Shown here piece after piece: positions 9,121-17,418 of a stretch of 64,000 bases of DNA. This stretch comes from Burkholderia sp. SRS-W-2-2016 (GTDB lineage: Bacteria > Pseudomonadota > Gammaproteobacteria > Burkholderiales > Burkholderiaceae), in assembly GCF_001931485.1 (NCBI RefSeq), contig NZ_MSDV01000021.1:62001-126000 (forward strand), in the 5' to 3' direction. A program made the translations under genes and the position numbers. The notes under the pieces were generated by a model that saw nothing but the letters and a program-made list of their open reading frames with translations, was not told where the DNA came from and made no database searches. Every line of letters starts with the position of its first letter. Position 1 is the first letter of the stretch.

Positions 9121-10381
9121 CGCGCGCCCGCTCCAGCAATAACTCCCGCTCGCGCGCATTGCGCGTCATCGCCGCGGCGCGCTCGAACTCCGCGCGCGCT
9201 TCGTCGATGCGCGCGAGCTTGACCAGCAGATCGCCGCGCACGCTCGGCAGCCAGTGATAATTGGCGAGCGCCGGATCGGCCGCGAGCCGATCGACTATTT
9301 CGAGCCCCGCCGCCGGCCCGGACGCCATCCCCACCGCCACCGCGCGATTCAACTCGACCACCGGCGACGGCGCGACCTGCGCCAGCGCATCGTAAAGCGC
9401 GACGATACGCGCCCAGTCGGTATCCTCGGCGCGCCGCGCGCGTGCGTGGCACGCAGCCAGCGCGGCCTGCAACGCATACGGCCCGCTGCCGCCGCCGAGC
9501 GCCTGCGCGCGCTGCAACGCGGCGAGCCCGCGGCGAATCAACAGCGGATCCCAGCGGCTGCGATCCTGATCGAGCAGCAGCACCGGCCGCCCCTGTGCAT
9601 CGACGCGCGCATGCGTGCGCGACGCCTGAATCTCCATCAACGCGACGAGGCCGAGCACTTCGCTTTCGTCCGGCACGAGTCCGCCGAGCACGCGGCCGAG
9701 CCGCAGCGCTTCCTCGCACAGCGCCGGGCGCATCCAGTCGTCGCCGGCGGTCGCCGAATAGCCTTCGTTGAAAATCAGGTAGATCACCTGCAATACCGAC
9801 GCGAGCCGCGGCGCGCGCGCATCCGCTTGCGGCACCTCGAACGGCACGCGCGCCGCCGTGAGCGTGCGCTTCGCGCGCACGATCCGCTGCGCGATGGTCG
9901 GCTCGGGCACGAGGAACGCGCGGGCGATTTCGTCGGTGGTCAGGCCGCCGAGCAAACGCAGCGTCAGCGCGACGCGCGCGTCGGTCGACAGCACCGGATG
10001 GCACGCGGTGAAGATCAGCCGCAGCAGATCGTCGCCGATGTCGTCGGCGCGCGCGGCATCGAGCGCATCGACGAAATCCGGCACCACGTGCGCTTCGATC
10101 GCGTCGAGATCGTGGCCGAGTTCCTCGCGTTTGCGCGCGTGCAGCGCTTCCTGGCGCAGACGGTCGAGCGCGCGGTTTTTCGCGGTCGTCATCAGCCACG
10201 CTCCCGGATTGTCGGGCACGCCGGCCGCCGGCCAGTGTTCGAGCGCGGCCACCAGCGCGTCCTGCGCGAGTTCCTCGGCAAGCCCCACGTCGCGCACGAT
10301 CCGCGCGACGTGGGCGATGACCTTGGCGGCTTCGATCCGCCAGACAGCCTCGATCGCACGATGCGTCGCCTGGGTCGTCAC
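9107..10381 (-). CDS. ECF42-type RNA polymerase sigma factor with C-terminal helical extension
   Basis: A 424-residue extracytoplasmic-function sigma factor. Region 2 spans roughly residues 10-75 (VARIVRDVGLAEELAQDAL and PGAWLMTTAKNRALDRLR), region 4 residues 110-160 (LGGLTTDEIARAFLV). About 250 residues of alpha-helical repeats follow (ALYDALAQVAPSPVVELNRAVAV is typical), the layout of group ECF42, which has no anti-sigma factor and is regulated through its own C-terminal domain. Genes beside it encode a VOC protein and two YCII/DGPF proteins, the known ECF42 neighbourhood. The frame is open upstream, but the GTG at 10381, 4 bp after the stop of the VOC gene, gives the normal length. Confidence 0.88.
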   Translation of the reverse strand: MTTQATHRAIEAVWRIEAAKVIAHVARIVRDVGLAEELAQDALVAALEHWPAAGVPDNPGAWLMTTAKNRALDRLRQEALHARKREELGHDLDAIEAHVVPDFVDALDAARADDIGDDLLRLIFTACHPVLSTDARVALTLRLLGGLTTDEIARAFLVPEPTIAQRIVRAKRTLTAARVPFEVPQADARAPRLASVLQVIYLIFNEGYSATAGDDWMRPALCEEALRLGRVLGGLVPDESEVLGLVALMEIQASRTHARVDAQGRPVLLLDQDRSRWDPLLIRRGLAALQRAQALGGGSGPYALQAALAACHARARRAEDTDWARIVALYDALAQVAPSPVVELNRAVAVGMASGPAAGLEIVDRLAADPALANYHWLPSVRGDLLVKLARIDEARAEFERAAAMTRNARERELLLERARGLAH

Positions 10382-10385
10382 GGCC

Positions 10386-10799
10386 TTAACCCGCGGCGGC
10401 CGGATAAGCGTTCGGTTCCATGTAGGCAAGCTCCCAGATATGCCCGTCGAGGTCCTCGAAGCCGTGTCCGTACATGAAGCCGTGGTCCTGCGGCTCGCGC
10501 GGCGCGCGGCCGCCGGCGGCGAGCGCCTTCGCGACCAGCGCGTCCACTTCCGCGCGGCTCTCGCACGACAGGCACACGAGCACTTCAGTGCTCTCCTTCG
10601 CGTTCGCGACCGGCTTCGGCGTGAAGGACTGGAACATCGGCTTTTCCAGCAGCATCGCGTAGATGTTGTCGCCGACGATCAGACTCACCGCGTGCTCGTT
10701 GCTGAAGCGCGGCTCGATGCCGAAGCCGAGCGCGCTGAAGAAGGCCTTCGAGCGCTCGACGTTGTCCACCGGCAAATTCACGTAGATCTGTTTGTGCAT
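10386..10799 (-). CDS. VOC-family (glyoxalase/bleomycin-resistance fold) protein
   Basis: A 137-residue protein with a VOC fold. It starts with the beta strand HKQIYVNLPVDNVERSKAFF and ends with the paired module containing HGFMYGHGFEDLDGHIWE. His and Glu residues at the usual positions (H near residue 107 and E near 123) suggest a metal site, though many members of this subgroup have no known activity. It lies directly upstream of the ECF42 sigma factor on the same strand (4-bp gap), so the two are probably co-transcribed. Target substrate unknown. Confidence 0.85.
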   Translation of the reverse strand: MHKQIYVNLPVDNVERSKAFFSALGFGIEPRFSNEHAVSLIVGDNIYAMLLEKPMFQSFTPKPVANAKESTEVLVCLSCESRAEVDALVAKALAAGGRAPREPQDHGFMYGHGFEDLDGHIWELAYMEPNAYPAAAG

Positions 10800-10866
10800 G
10801 ATGCGGGGTCCTGACTGTCTGGTCTGTTGATCCGGTTACGCTACCTGCTCTTTTTGCGCTGCCTGC

Positions 10867-11280
10867 TCAGCGGCGGCTTTCTTCGAGCTTGCGAAACTGC
10901 TCGATTTCCGGGCCCGGTTCGAAGTCTTCGAGTTCGAACAGCTGGCGCACTTCGATTTCGCCGTCGGCCTGTTCGCCGAACGGCGCCGGAACGCGGCGCG
11001 CCCATTCCATCGCTTCGTCGCGCGAACGCACCTGGATCAGCGTATAGCCGGCGATCAGTTCCTTGGTGTCCGTGAACGGTCCGTCGATCACCGTCCGCTT
11101 GCCGCCGCTGTACTTCACGCGCCAGCCTTTCGAGCTTGGCTGCAGGCCGGTCGCGTCGAGCAGCACGCCCGCTTTCGCGAGTTCTTCGTGATACGCGCCC
11201 ATCGCGGCGAGCAGCGACGCTTCCGGCATCTGGCCGGCTTCGCTGGCGGCGGTGGCCTTGACGATGATCATGAATCGCAT
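10867..11280 (-). CDS. YCII-related (DGPF domain) protein, first copy
   Basis: A 137-residue protein of the YCII/DGPF family (PF03795). The N-terminal strand RFMIIVKATAASEAG and the family motif IDGPFTDTKELIAGY (residues 75-90) are clear. The C-terminal RRVPAPFGEQADGEIEVRQLFE is typical of the subgroup found beside ECF42 sigma factors. It is transcribed in the same direction as the VOC and sigma genes, 67 bp upstream of the former. The biochemical role of DGPF proteins is not established; genetics in other bacteria place them as ECF42 targets. Confidence 0.88.
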   Translation of the reverse strand: MRFMIIVKATAASEAGQMPEASLLAAMGAYHEELAKAGVLLDATGLQPSSKGWRVKYSGGKRTVIDGPFTDTKELIAGYTLIQVRSRDEAMEWARRVPAPFGEQADGEIEVRQLFELEDFEPGPEIEQFRKLEESRR

Positions 11281-11505
11281 GGTGCTGGCTCCTTTGTGCG
11301 TTGTCTTTTGTCAGAGATGGCGAACGGGCCGCCGCCGGAACGCGAGACCACTGCGCGCTCGTTATTGACACGACGAACGATAGGCATGGAGATCGACACG
11401 CGCGATGAGCGCGCGGCATCAGGGAAAACACTGAGCCAGGCAGGTGGACCGTACGTGGGGTATCGGCAAGTGGAGCGACGCAGCAGGTCGTGCGTGATCG
11501 CGCGG

Positions 11506-11859
11506 CTACATAAAACACGGCCCCAGCTTACGCACCTCGACCGTGCACCAGCCCGCCGCCGGACAGGCCTGCGCGATTTCGAGCGCTTCCTCGCGGCTGT
11601 CGCAGTTCAGCAGATAGAAGCCGCCGATCATTTCCTTCGCCTCGGCGAACGGGCCGTCGATCAGTTTCGGCTGGTCGTTGCGGACCTGCACGCGCACCGC
11701 TTCGTTCTGCGAAGTCAGCGATTCGGCCGCGCGCAGCTTGCCGCGCGCCTTCAGGTCGTCGGCGAAACGCAGCATCTGCGCATAGAGATCGCGGCCCGCG
11801 GCTTCGCCGCGCTCGCTGCGTTGTTCGACGGGTTCGACGATGAGCAGCATGTAGGACAT
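11506..11859 (-). CDS. YCII-related (DGPF domain) protein, second copy
   Basis: A 117-residue paralogue of the YCII protein at 10867-11280, with the matching motif IDGPFAEAKEMIGGFY. The start is the ATG at 11859: GGAGA lies a few bases upstream and the family begins SYMLLIVEP. The frame is open further upstream but that part is not family-like. A 225-bp gap separates it from the first copy, long enough for its own promoter, possibly ECF42-dependent. It is the outermost gene of the cassette. Confidence 0.85.
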   Translation of the reverse strand: MSYMLLIVEPVEQRSERGEAAGRDLYAQMLRFADDLKARGKLRAAESLTSQNEAVRVQVRNDQPKLIDGPFAEAKEMIGGFYLLNCDSREEALEIAQACPAAGWCTVEVRKLGPCFM

Positions 11860-12186
11860 GATGTCTCCGCTAAGGCTCGGGTGGGATGCGCTGGCAACGG
11901 CGTCAGCTTCGGCGCAGGACAGGCCAGCCAGTCTAGCAAGCAGCAATCGCAGCGGCAAACGCGCCGCCGCAGGCGGGCGGCGAACTCCCGCACCTCACTA
12001 CGGAAACCCGTAAGCCCACACTCACCTTCGCGTCACAACCTCCGCCCGCCACACAACCGCCGCTTTGAAGTATTCTCCGAACTCCATTCGAAACCACGCT
12101 AAAACAGCGGTTTTAGCGGCCTGACCGGCACCGCCGCTTCAAGCGGCCCGGCAGTCATTCAAACAATCCGAGCAGCGGGGAAATTC
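11860..12186. other. divergent intergenic region, no gene
   Basis: This gap separates the leftward YCII gene from the rightward lipoprotein. No frame in it is coding-like. It contains the inverted repeat listed at 12097-12118 and otherwise nothing I recognise. Confidence 0.5.
12097..12118. promoter_or_regulatory. perfect 9-bp inverted repeat, candidate operator or hairpin
   Basis: CGCTAAAAC and GTTTTAGCG form a perfect 9-bp inverted repeat with a 4-base loop. It lies 69 bp before the lipoprotein start in a divergent promoter region. There is no following T-run on either strand, so an operator or 5' leader hairpin is more likely than a terminator. Confidence 0.35.
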
Positions 12187-14151
12187 ATGCATCGATCGAT
12201 CGTGCGTAGCGGCATCGCAGCCGCCGTCGCCAGCGTCCTTTTACAACTCGGCGGTTGCGGCAACGGCGGCGATTCCGGCACCGGTTCGTCGAGCACGGCG
12301 CCCGCGACCACGACCTCGATCGGCGGCACCGTCGCGGCGGGCAGCGCACTGGTCGGCGCGAAGCTCACGCTGATCGACGCGAGCGGCACCCAGACCACCG
12401 CGACCACCGACACGCAGGGCGCGTACAGCCTTTCGGTAAAAGGCATGACGCTGCCGTTCTTCATCGTCGCGAAGGACGCGAGCGGGCTCAGCGCGCCGCT
12501 CGTGTCGGTGGTCGCGAAACTGCCGACCGGCAGCGCGCCGGCCGTCGTCAACGTGACCACGCTGACCACCGCGCTCGCCGCGATGCTGACCAGTTCGGGC
12601 AATCCGCTCGAACTCGCATCGACCGGCACGCTCGCGAAAGTGACGCTGCAAGCGGTGCAACTCGCGACCATCACGCTCGACACGATCCTCGCGAACCTGC
12701 TCCAGCAGAACGGCATCGCGCCGGCCGGCTTCGATCCGATCGGCATCGCGTTCACGCCGAACCATAGCGGCGCCGACGCGGTGATCGATTCGGTCTCGGT
12801 CGTCACGAGCGCCAACGGCGGCCGCACGCTGGTGTCGAACGCGGCGCCCGGCGCGGGCGTCGCGCTGAACAGCAAGACCGCGATGGGCGCGGTGCTCGCC
12901 GCGCCGTCCGCCGCCGCGAACTATCTGGAACCGCTCGCCGCGCTGCTGACCGCGTGCGCGGCGAACGGCACGTTGAACGCCGCGTCGTGCACGCCGGCGC
13001 TCGACGCGTCGTTCAAGGACAACGGCTCGACCGATCTCGCCAGCGCGCACGGCCTGACCGATGCCCAGATGACCGGCGCGGTGTTCGGCTCGCCGAAGAC
13101 GCTCGCGTTTTTCACGCGCAACGGCAAGCAGCTCGCGCTCGTGCAGTTGCCGTTCACGCTCGCGAGCGGCCAGCCGGGTCTGCTGTACAGCGTCGCGCAG
13201 GCGCTGGCGACGCCGGTCACGCTCGCCGGCGGCGCGCAGCTCGGCTGGGATCTGCTCGGCGATCAGTCGTCGTTCGCGGTCGCGCTCACGTCGCAACTGC
13301 AGCGCCGCACGTTCGTCGATACGCGCCTGAACGACGTGAATCGCTACGAAGCCGGGCTCGACATCACGATTCCGACCGCGGCGAATCCGAACGTGTATTC
13401 CGCTTCGGTGACGGGGCCGGGTCTTGCCGCGCCGGTGTGGCTGATGCCGCGCGCCGCGTCCGGCAACAGCACGCTCGCTCTCGCCGACAGCGCGTTGAGC
13501 GCGCCGCCGGTCGCGCCCGCGACGACCAGCAGCAATACGTCGCTGTATCGCTGGTCGTGGCAGTCGTTGTCGTCGACGGCGAGCTTCAGCGCGCCCGCGT
13601 CGAGCGGCTACTACGCGGCGCAAGCGGTCGACGCGGGCACCGTGCCGCTCTACTCGACCTACACGGTCACGTTCTACGACAGCACCGGCGCGCAGCTCGG
13701 GCAGTCGTCGGTGATCAATCCGGGCAGTCCGCTCAATGCATCGGCGGCCGGCGCGGCCGCGTGGCCGACGCTGATGATGAACGACGCGACCACCCAGTTC
13801 CTCACGCCCGGCACCGAACTCGCCGCCGCGCAGTACGCGCTGAGCGTCACGTGGTCGACGCCGGTGGACGGGCTCGATCTGACGGTGCCGATCAACTCGG
13901 TGCAGATTCAGGCGAGCGCGCTGTCGGGTTCGAGCTTGCAGCAGGTGAACGGCTTCTCCGCCGGTCAGCCGAACAACACGACGGTCGGCCAGTATCAGAC
14001 GACGGTGAGTGCCGGTGTCGATTCGAGCGGTACACAAACCTGCACAAATTGCCCGTTCCCGGCACTGACGACCGACGGTTCGCGGCTGATCCAGTTGCGC
14101 GGCGGACAGAGCGGAATCGCGTATTACGACGTGACGCAGTACAACGATTGA
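12187..14151 (+). CDS. large secreted lipoprotein with carboxypeptidase-regulatory-like domain
   Basis: A 654-residue protein with a lipoprotein signal (lipobox LGGC, Cys near residue 24), a Gly/Ser/Thr linker, and an immunoglobulin-like carboxypeptidase-regulatory module at about residues 40-115 (GTVAAGSALVGAKLTLIDASG and TTDTQGAYSLSV). The rest is beta-rich, low in charge and without a catalytic motif I recognise. A CTNCPFPA segment near residue 619 offers a possible disulfide. It stands alone and is closed by a strong terminator at 14251. It may be an outer-membrane-anchored surface or binding protein; function unknown. Confidence 0.75.
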   Translation: MHRSIVRSGIAAAVASVLLQLGGCGNGGDSGTGSSSTAPATTTSIGGTVAAGSALVGAKLTLIDASGTQTTATTDTQGAYSLSVKGMTLPFFIVAKDASGLSAPLVSVVAKLPTGSAPAVVNVTTLTTALAAMLTSSGNPLELASTGTLAKVTLQAVQLATITLDTILANLLQQNGIAPAGFDPIGIAFTPNHSGADAVIDSVSVVTSANGGRTLVSNAAPGAGVALNSKTAMGAVLAAPSAAANYLEPLAALLTACAANGTLNAASCTPALDASFKDNGSTDLASAHGLTDAQMTGAVFGSPKTLAFFTRNGKQLALVQLPFTLASGQPGLLYSVAQALATPVTLAGGAQLGWDLLGDQSSFAVALTSQLQRRTFVDTRLNDVNRYEAGLDITIPTAANPNVYSASVTGPGLAAPVWLMPRAASGNSTLALADSALSAPPVAPATTSSNTSLYRWSWQSLSSTASFSAPASSGYYAAQAVDAGTVPLYSTYTVTFYDSTGAQLGQSSVINPGSPLNASAAGAAAWPTLMMNDATTQFLTPGTELAAAQYALSVTWSTPVDGLDLTVPINSVQIQASALSGSSLQQVNGFSAGQPNNTTVGQYQTTVSAGVDSSGTQTCTNCPFPALTTDGSRLIQLRGGQSGIAYYDVTQYND

Positions 14152-14250
14152 GGTGGTTGGCGGTCGCGGGCTTGCGAGGCGAGGCTTCGCAACTCGCGCC
14201 GCCGTTGCTGAAAAGCACCCGATTATTTAAAGGCGCGCCGGAATGAATTA

Positions 14251-14293
14251 CGCCCCAAAGTCTGGACACCGGTCCAGGCTTTGGGGCGTTTTT
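14251..14293 (+). terminator. rho-independent terminator of the lipoprotein gene
   Basis: A nested hairpin pairs GCCCCAAAG with CTTTGGGGC and, inside, CTGGAC with GTCCAG around an ACCG loop; GTTTTTC follows. It sits 100 bp after the lipoprotein stop and before the end of the convergent gene at 14333. The T-run is on the plus strand only. Confidence 0.85.
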
Positions 14294-14332
14294 CGTCGGA
14301 CCCGCACTGCGCTATGCGCGGCGGTTGATCGT

Positions 14333-14806
14333 TCAAACCACCGCGTCCGCCAGCGCGCGCAACCGCGCCGAGCGCATCAAACCTTCGATCATCCGCGCTT
14401 CCGCGCTCGCCAGTTCGCTCAGCGACGCGGCCGCCAGTTGTCCGTCGAAAATCGCCAGCGCTGCGCACAGACGCGCGTACTCGTCGTCTTCGAGCGTCCA
14501 TTTGCCGGTTTCGCGCTCGCGCAGATCCAGCCGCACCAGCGCCGCATGCGCGCGCTCGATCTCCGTCAGCGCGTCTTCGGCGAGCCCGATGCACGCGAGT
14601 TCCTGCGACACCAGCAGATGCCGGCTCAGCGTCGTGTGCAAAGTGCGCGCGCCGTGGCCGCCGCGCAGCGCGTCGAGCGCCGCGTAGGCTTGCAGCAGCA
14701 TCGTCTGCGTGACCGGCTGGTGGGCGGTACGGCTCGTGGTCAGCGCGCGTAACAACGGGGACATGGCCGGTTGGCCGTGCTTGCGGACTCGCGATTTGCT
14801 CGACAT
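14333..14806 (-). CDS. hypothetical helical protein, 157 aa
   Basis: An all-helical, soluble-looking protein of 157 residues. A basic N terminus (SSKSRVRKHGQ) is followed by helices such as LLQAYAALDALRGGHGA and a Glu/Asp-rich middle (ETGKWTLEDDEYARLCAAL). No catalytic motif or membrane segment is seen. Codon use matches the neighbourhood, and it is bounded by the terminator at 14251 and the hairpin at 15021, so it appears to be a single-gene unit. An N-terminal start at residue 15 (ATG 14764) is possible. I do not recognise the family. Confidence 0.65.
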   Translation of the reverse strand: MSSKSRVRKHGQPAMSPLLRALTTSRTAHQPVTQTMLLQAYAALDALRGGHGARTLHTTLSRHLLVSQELACIGLAEDALTEIERAHAALVRLDLRERETGKWTLEDDEYARLCAALAIFDGQLAAASLSELASAEARMIEGLMRSARLRALADAVV

Positions 14807-15020
14807 ATCGATTCAACCTCCTCTCTTTGTTGCGCGCCCCAACCGCGGCACGCGACAACGGCAGACGCCGCGCTCAATCATCCGACGCATTGCGCGTCCG
14901 ACAAGTTCACGAATTTCTATTTGCGACCTATTAAGCCGCTTTCAACAGACCGTAGCGTAGAACGCAATGCGCGCATATCGGTTCGAACCCCGCAGATACA
15001 AGAGCGGTTTCGGCCACGGC

Positions 15021-15054
15021 GAAAAAAAACCCTGTCCCGCGAGGGACAGGGTTT
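15021..15054 (-). terminator. strong hairpin with minus-strand T-run
   Basis: AAACCCTGTCCC (15027-15038) pairs perfectly with GGGACAGGGTTT (15043-15054) around a GCGA loop, preceded on the plus strand by eight A. Read leftward this is a 12-bp stem followed by eight T, a strong intrinsic terminator. The nearest minus-strand gene upstream ends at 15891, over 800 bp away, so either a long leader/trailer or a small unannotated transcript ends here. Confidence 0.75.
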
Positions 15055-15495
15055 GACAGGATGGAACAGTCGAACATGCGCGTGGATGCCTGCCGACCTA
15101 TAACCACCAAACTTACAAGGCTGTTGCTACGAAACTACCGAACTACGAAATTACAAAATTACAAAATTACGAAACGCACCTGCGATTACCGCACCTGCAA
15201 TTTCTACCGCCTGACAGCAAACTTCAAACTGCCGATTCAAACTTCTACTTCACATTCGCTTCGACGACTACTGCAATTACTGCTGCAATTTCTACCGCCT
15301 CGACCTGATCACCGAAACGGATCACTGCATGATGTCACTGCATGATGCTATTGCATGCGGTCCGGTCCCTCGTTATCGAACTCACCTGGCCGCTACCCCC
15401 TTGCTTCTTCGCGTTTGCCCTTTGAGTGGGTTGCACGCTGGTATTGCTATCTTGCACATTGCCTGTACTGCGGACTGCAAACTACCGACTGCTCA

Positions 15496-15565
15496 CTGCG
15501 TGCTACGAACTGCGTGCTACGAACTGCGTGCTACGAACTGCGTGTTGCGAACTGCGTGTCGCGAA
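15496..15565. repeat. 14-bp tandem repeat, five units
   Basis: CTGCGTGCTACGAA is repeated three times exactly, then twice with changes (CTGCGTGTTGCGAA and CTGCGTGTCGCGAA). It runs directly into the hexamer array that follows. Confidence 0.9.
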
Positions 15566-15637
15566 CTGCCACTGCCACTGCCACTGCCACTGCCACTGCC
15601 ACTGCCACTGCCACTGCCACTGCCACTGCCACTGCCA
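15566..15637. repeat. hexanucleotide microsatellite (CTGCCA)12
   Basis: Twelve perfect copies of CTGCCA in a row. Being a multiple of three it would not shift a reading frame, and no credible gene spans it, so any effect would be on transcription or it is neutral. Copy number is likely to vary between strains. Confidence 0.95.
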
Positions 15638-15890
15638 ATTACTGACTGCGATCAACGGTACGGTTCAGAACACGACGCGGGGGAATCGCGTCGATGGGCT
15701 TGTCATGCGTCGCTCCATGGAAATCAGTGTAGGCGAGCACGCGCGAATGCAATTGCGCGAAGCGAGGGGCAATGGCGGGTTAATTTAGCGAATGGATGTA
15801 ACAGCGCTTTTGTCGGACGTGACGCGGCGGACGCGCGACTGCGAGCACGACCACGGCAGCGCGCGCGTCACCGCAAACGTGCCGCGCATA

Positions 15891-16163
15891 TCAACCGCGC
15901 GACGAAAAATCGGCGATCGTCAGCAGCACTCTCTCGCCGGGACGCGCGAGCATTTTCCGTTCGGCCACCGCGGTAATGCGTTTGCGGCCATCGGCAAAGG
16001 TCTTCAGAATGCGTGCCTCGCCGGCGCCGCGTTGCAGCCAGAAGAACTGTTCGAGCGCCTCGCGCGTGACCGCGCATTCGAGATCGCGACCGCGCGACGA
16101 CAACTGGAAAATCACCGCGCGCCCATCCGCGGAGACGCTGGGTACCGCCTCGATCATCGACAT
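15891..16163 (-). CDS. DUF1488-like small protein
   Basis: A 90-residue protein. The frame is open upstream, but GGGAGG lies just before the ATG at 16163, giving a start SMIEAVPSVSADGRAV. The pattern (short acidic start, VIFQLSSRGRDLECAVTRE, then FFWL, then a C-terminal RKRITAVAERK and VLLTIADF) resembles the DUF1488 family, whose function is unknown. The downstream minus-strand terminator at 15021 is the first one on this strand. Family assignment is by eye. Confidence 0.6.
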   Translation of the reverse strand: MSMIEAVPSVSADGRAVIFQLSSRGRDLECAVTREALEQFFWLQRGAGEARILKTFADGRKRITAVAERKMLARPGERVLLTIADFSSRG

Positions 16164-16212
16164 AGCCCACCTCCCAACGTTGATCTGGACATTCGCATCA
16201 TCACTGCGAACG

Positions 16213-16584
16213 TCACCGGGAAACTTCTGTATCACCCGCGGCGTCACTCGCGCATGCATCGCTAGCGACGGCACCCGTTGCTGTTCCGAACAACGCATCG
16301 AGCGCGACATCCGCCGACACGCGCGCCGGTCCATTGAGCCAGCGCGGCCGCTTCAGACAGAACTCGTGCAGCAGCACGTTCAACGCATCGGCGAGTGCCT
16401 GGGTGCCGCGCCTCACGCCGCGCGACGCGGCCGCGATCGCCAGCCACGAATGCGGCGGCCGCAGTTCGTGGCAAACGCCATGCGGATCGGCGAAACGCAA
16501 ACAGCCGGTGTCGGGATAGAACACGAGCGAGACGGCCTGGCCGGCGGCGTCGCGCGTGACGGTGTGGGGTTCCGCGTTCAGCAT
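16213..16584 (-). CDS. hypothetical protein, 123 aa
   Basis: A leftward frame of 123 residues starting at the ATG at 16584, with strongly coding-like third-position GC. Seen stretches are VSLVFYPDTGCLRFADPHG and HSWLAIAAASRGVRRG, then a helical segment (ALADALNVLLHEFC) and an Ala/Asp-rich end. The frame is open to 16863, but that part is Arg-rich and non-coding in style. No clear ribosome site is visible at 16584. It lies 49 bp upstream of the DUF1488-like gene and may be co-transcribed with it. I do not recognise the family. Confidence 0.55.
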   Translation of the reverse strand: MLNAEPHTVTRDAAGQAVSLVFYPDTGCLRFADPHGVCHELRPPHSWLAIAAASRGVRRGTQALADALNVLLHEFCLKRPRWLNGPARVSADVALDALFGTATGAVASDACASDAAGDTEVSR

Positions 16585-16911
16585 CGTTCGTATGATTAGA
16601 GTGGTTCGCTTCGTTATCGCGCCAACGCCGCGCCGTTTGGCCGGCAGCGTGGTTGCGCGTGTGCCGCGGATCGATATGCATCGCGCGAACGACGCGCCGA
16701 AACGGCCCGCGCTCGCGACAAGCGAACGATGCCTGAGCAAGTCGTATGCCCATGCGCGAACCCCGGCTCGCCGCAGCGAGCGCTCGCACTGCATCGCAAA
16801 GTGGAAAGGCCGCAACATAACCGCGTGGTAAAAAAGCGCAGCGGGCGCGACAATCGAAGACAATTGTTACTCGTGCTCCCCCACACCATCGAGCACCGCA
16901 ACCCTGCCGCC

Positions 16912-17412
16912 ATGTCCCAACCGCCTGTCCAACAACCCGACCTGATCCTGCGCCGCGCGCATGCCGGCGACGAGGCGTTCCTGCTCGAACTGCGTCGCGC
17001 GACGATGACCGAACACCTGGTGCGCGCCGGCGAACCGACCGACGAAGCGACTCATCGCGCGCGTCTGCTCGACCGTTACGATGCCGCGCAGGTCATCTGC
17101 GTCGACGGCGCGCCCGCCGGTCTGCTGAAGGCATTCCGCGACAACGCCGGATGGTTCGTCGAACAGTTGCAGATCGCGCCGGCGTTCCAACGGCGCGGCA
17201 TCGGTGAACAGGTGTTGCGCACGATCCTGCGCGCCGCCGCGGCCGAGTCGGTGCCGGTCGCGTTGCACGTGTTCAAGGACAATCCCGCCAAACGGCTGTA
17301 CGATCGACTCGGCTTCGAGATCGTCGGCGCGGATGACAGACAGTTTCACATGCGCGTTGCAATGCGCGCGCCGGCGGACACCGAAGCAGAACGAATGTCG
17401 GATAAAGACTGA
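16912..17412 (+). CDS. GNAT-family N-acetyltransferase
   Basis: A 166-residue GCN5-related acetyltransferase that transfers acetyl from acetyl-CoA to an amine. The acetyl-CoA loop is visible (EQLQIAPAFQRRGIGEQVL, residues 84-102), followed by VALHVFKDNPAKRLYDRLGFEIV, the standard motif B. The N-terminal strand is LILRRAHAGDEAFLLELR. The frame opens earlier (16729), but the ATG at 16912 gives the family length. The DOPA-dioxygenase-like gene starts 6 bp after its stop, so the two form an operon. Substrate unknown. Confidence 0.88.
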   Translation: MSQPPVQQPDLILRRAHAGDEAFLLELRRATMTEHLVRAGEPTDEATHRARLLDRYDAAQVICVDGAPAGLLKAFRDNAGWFVEQLQIAPAFQRRGIGEQVLRTILRAAAAESVPVALHVFKDNPAKRLYDRLGFEIVGADDRQFHMRVAMRAPADTEAERMSDKD

Positions 17413-17418
17413 TACGCA

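Larger units (their letters stand above)
14807..15890. other. 1.1-kb gene-poor region with simple repeats
   Basis: No convincing gene lies here; open frames on the plus strand are Thr/Ala/Cys/Arg-rich by-products of the repeats. The region is less GC-rich than its flanks. It holds the terminator-like hairpin at 15021, short AAATTACAA-type repeats around 15127-15173, an 18-bp direct repeat (15195-15212 and 15283-15300), five 14-bp units at 15496 and twelve CTGCCA hexamers at 15566. Confidence 0.7.

Noticed and set aside
9254..10477. 407-codon plus-strand open frame over the sigma factor gene
   Set aside because: Arg/His/Gln-rich antisense of a clear ECF sigma factor.
15355..15645. Open frame with a long alternating Thr-Ala tail through the hexamer array
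   Set aside because: The composition is dictated by the CTGCCA repeat and the upstream part has no coding bias or ribosome site, so it is not called a gene.
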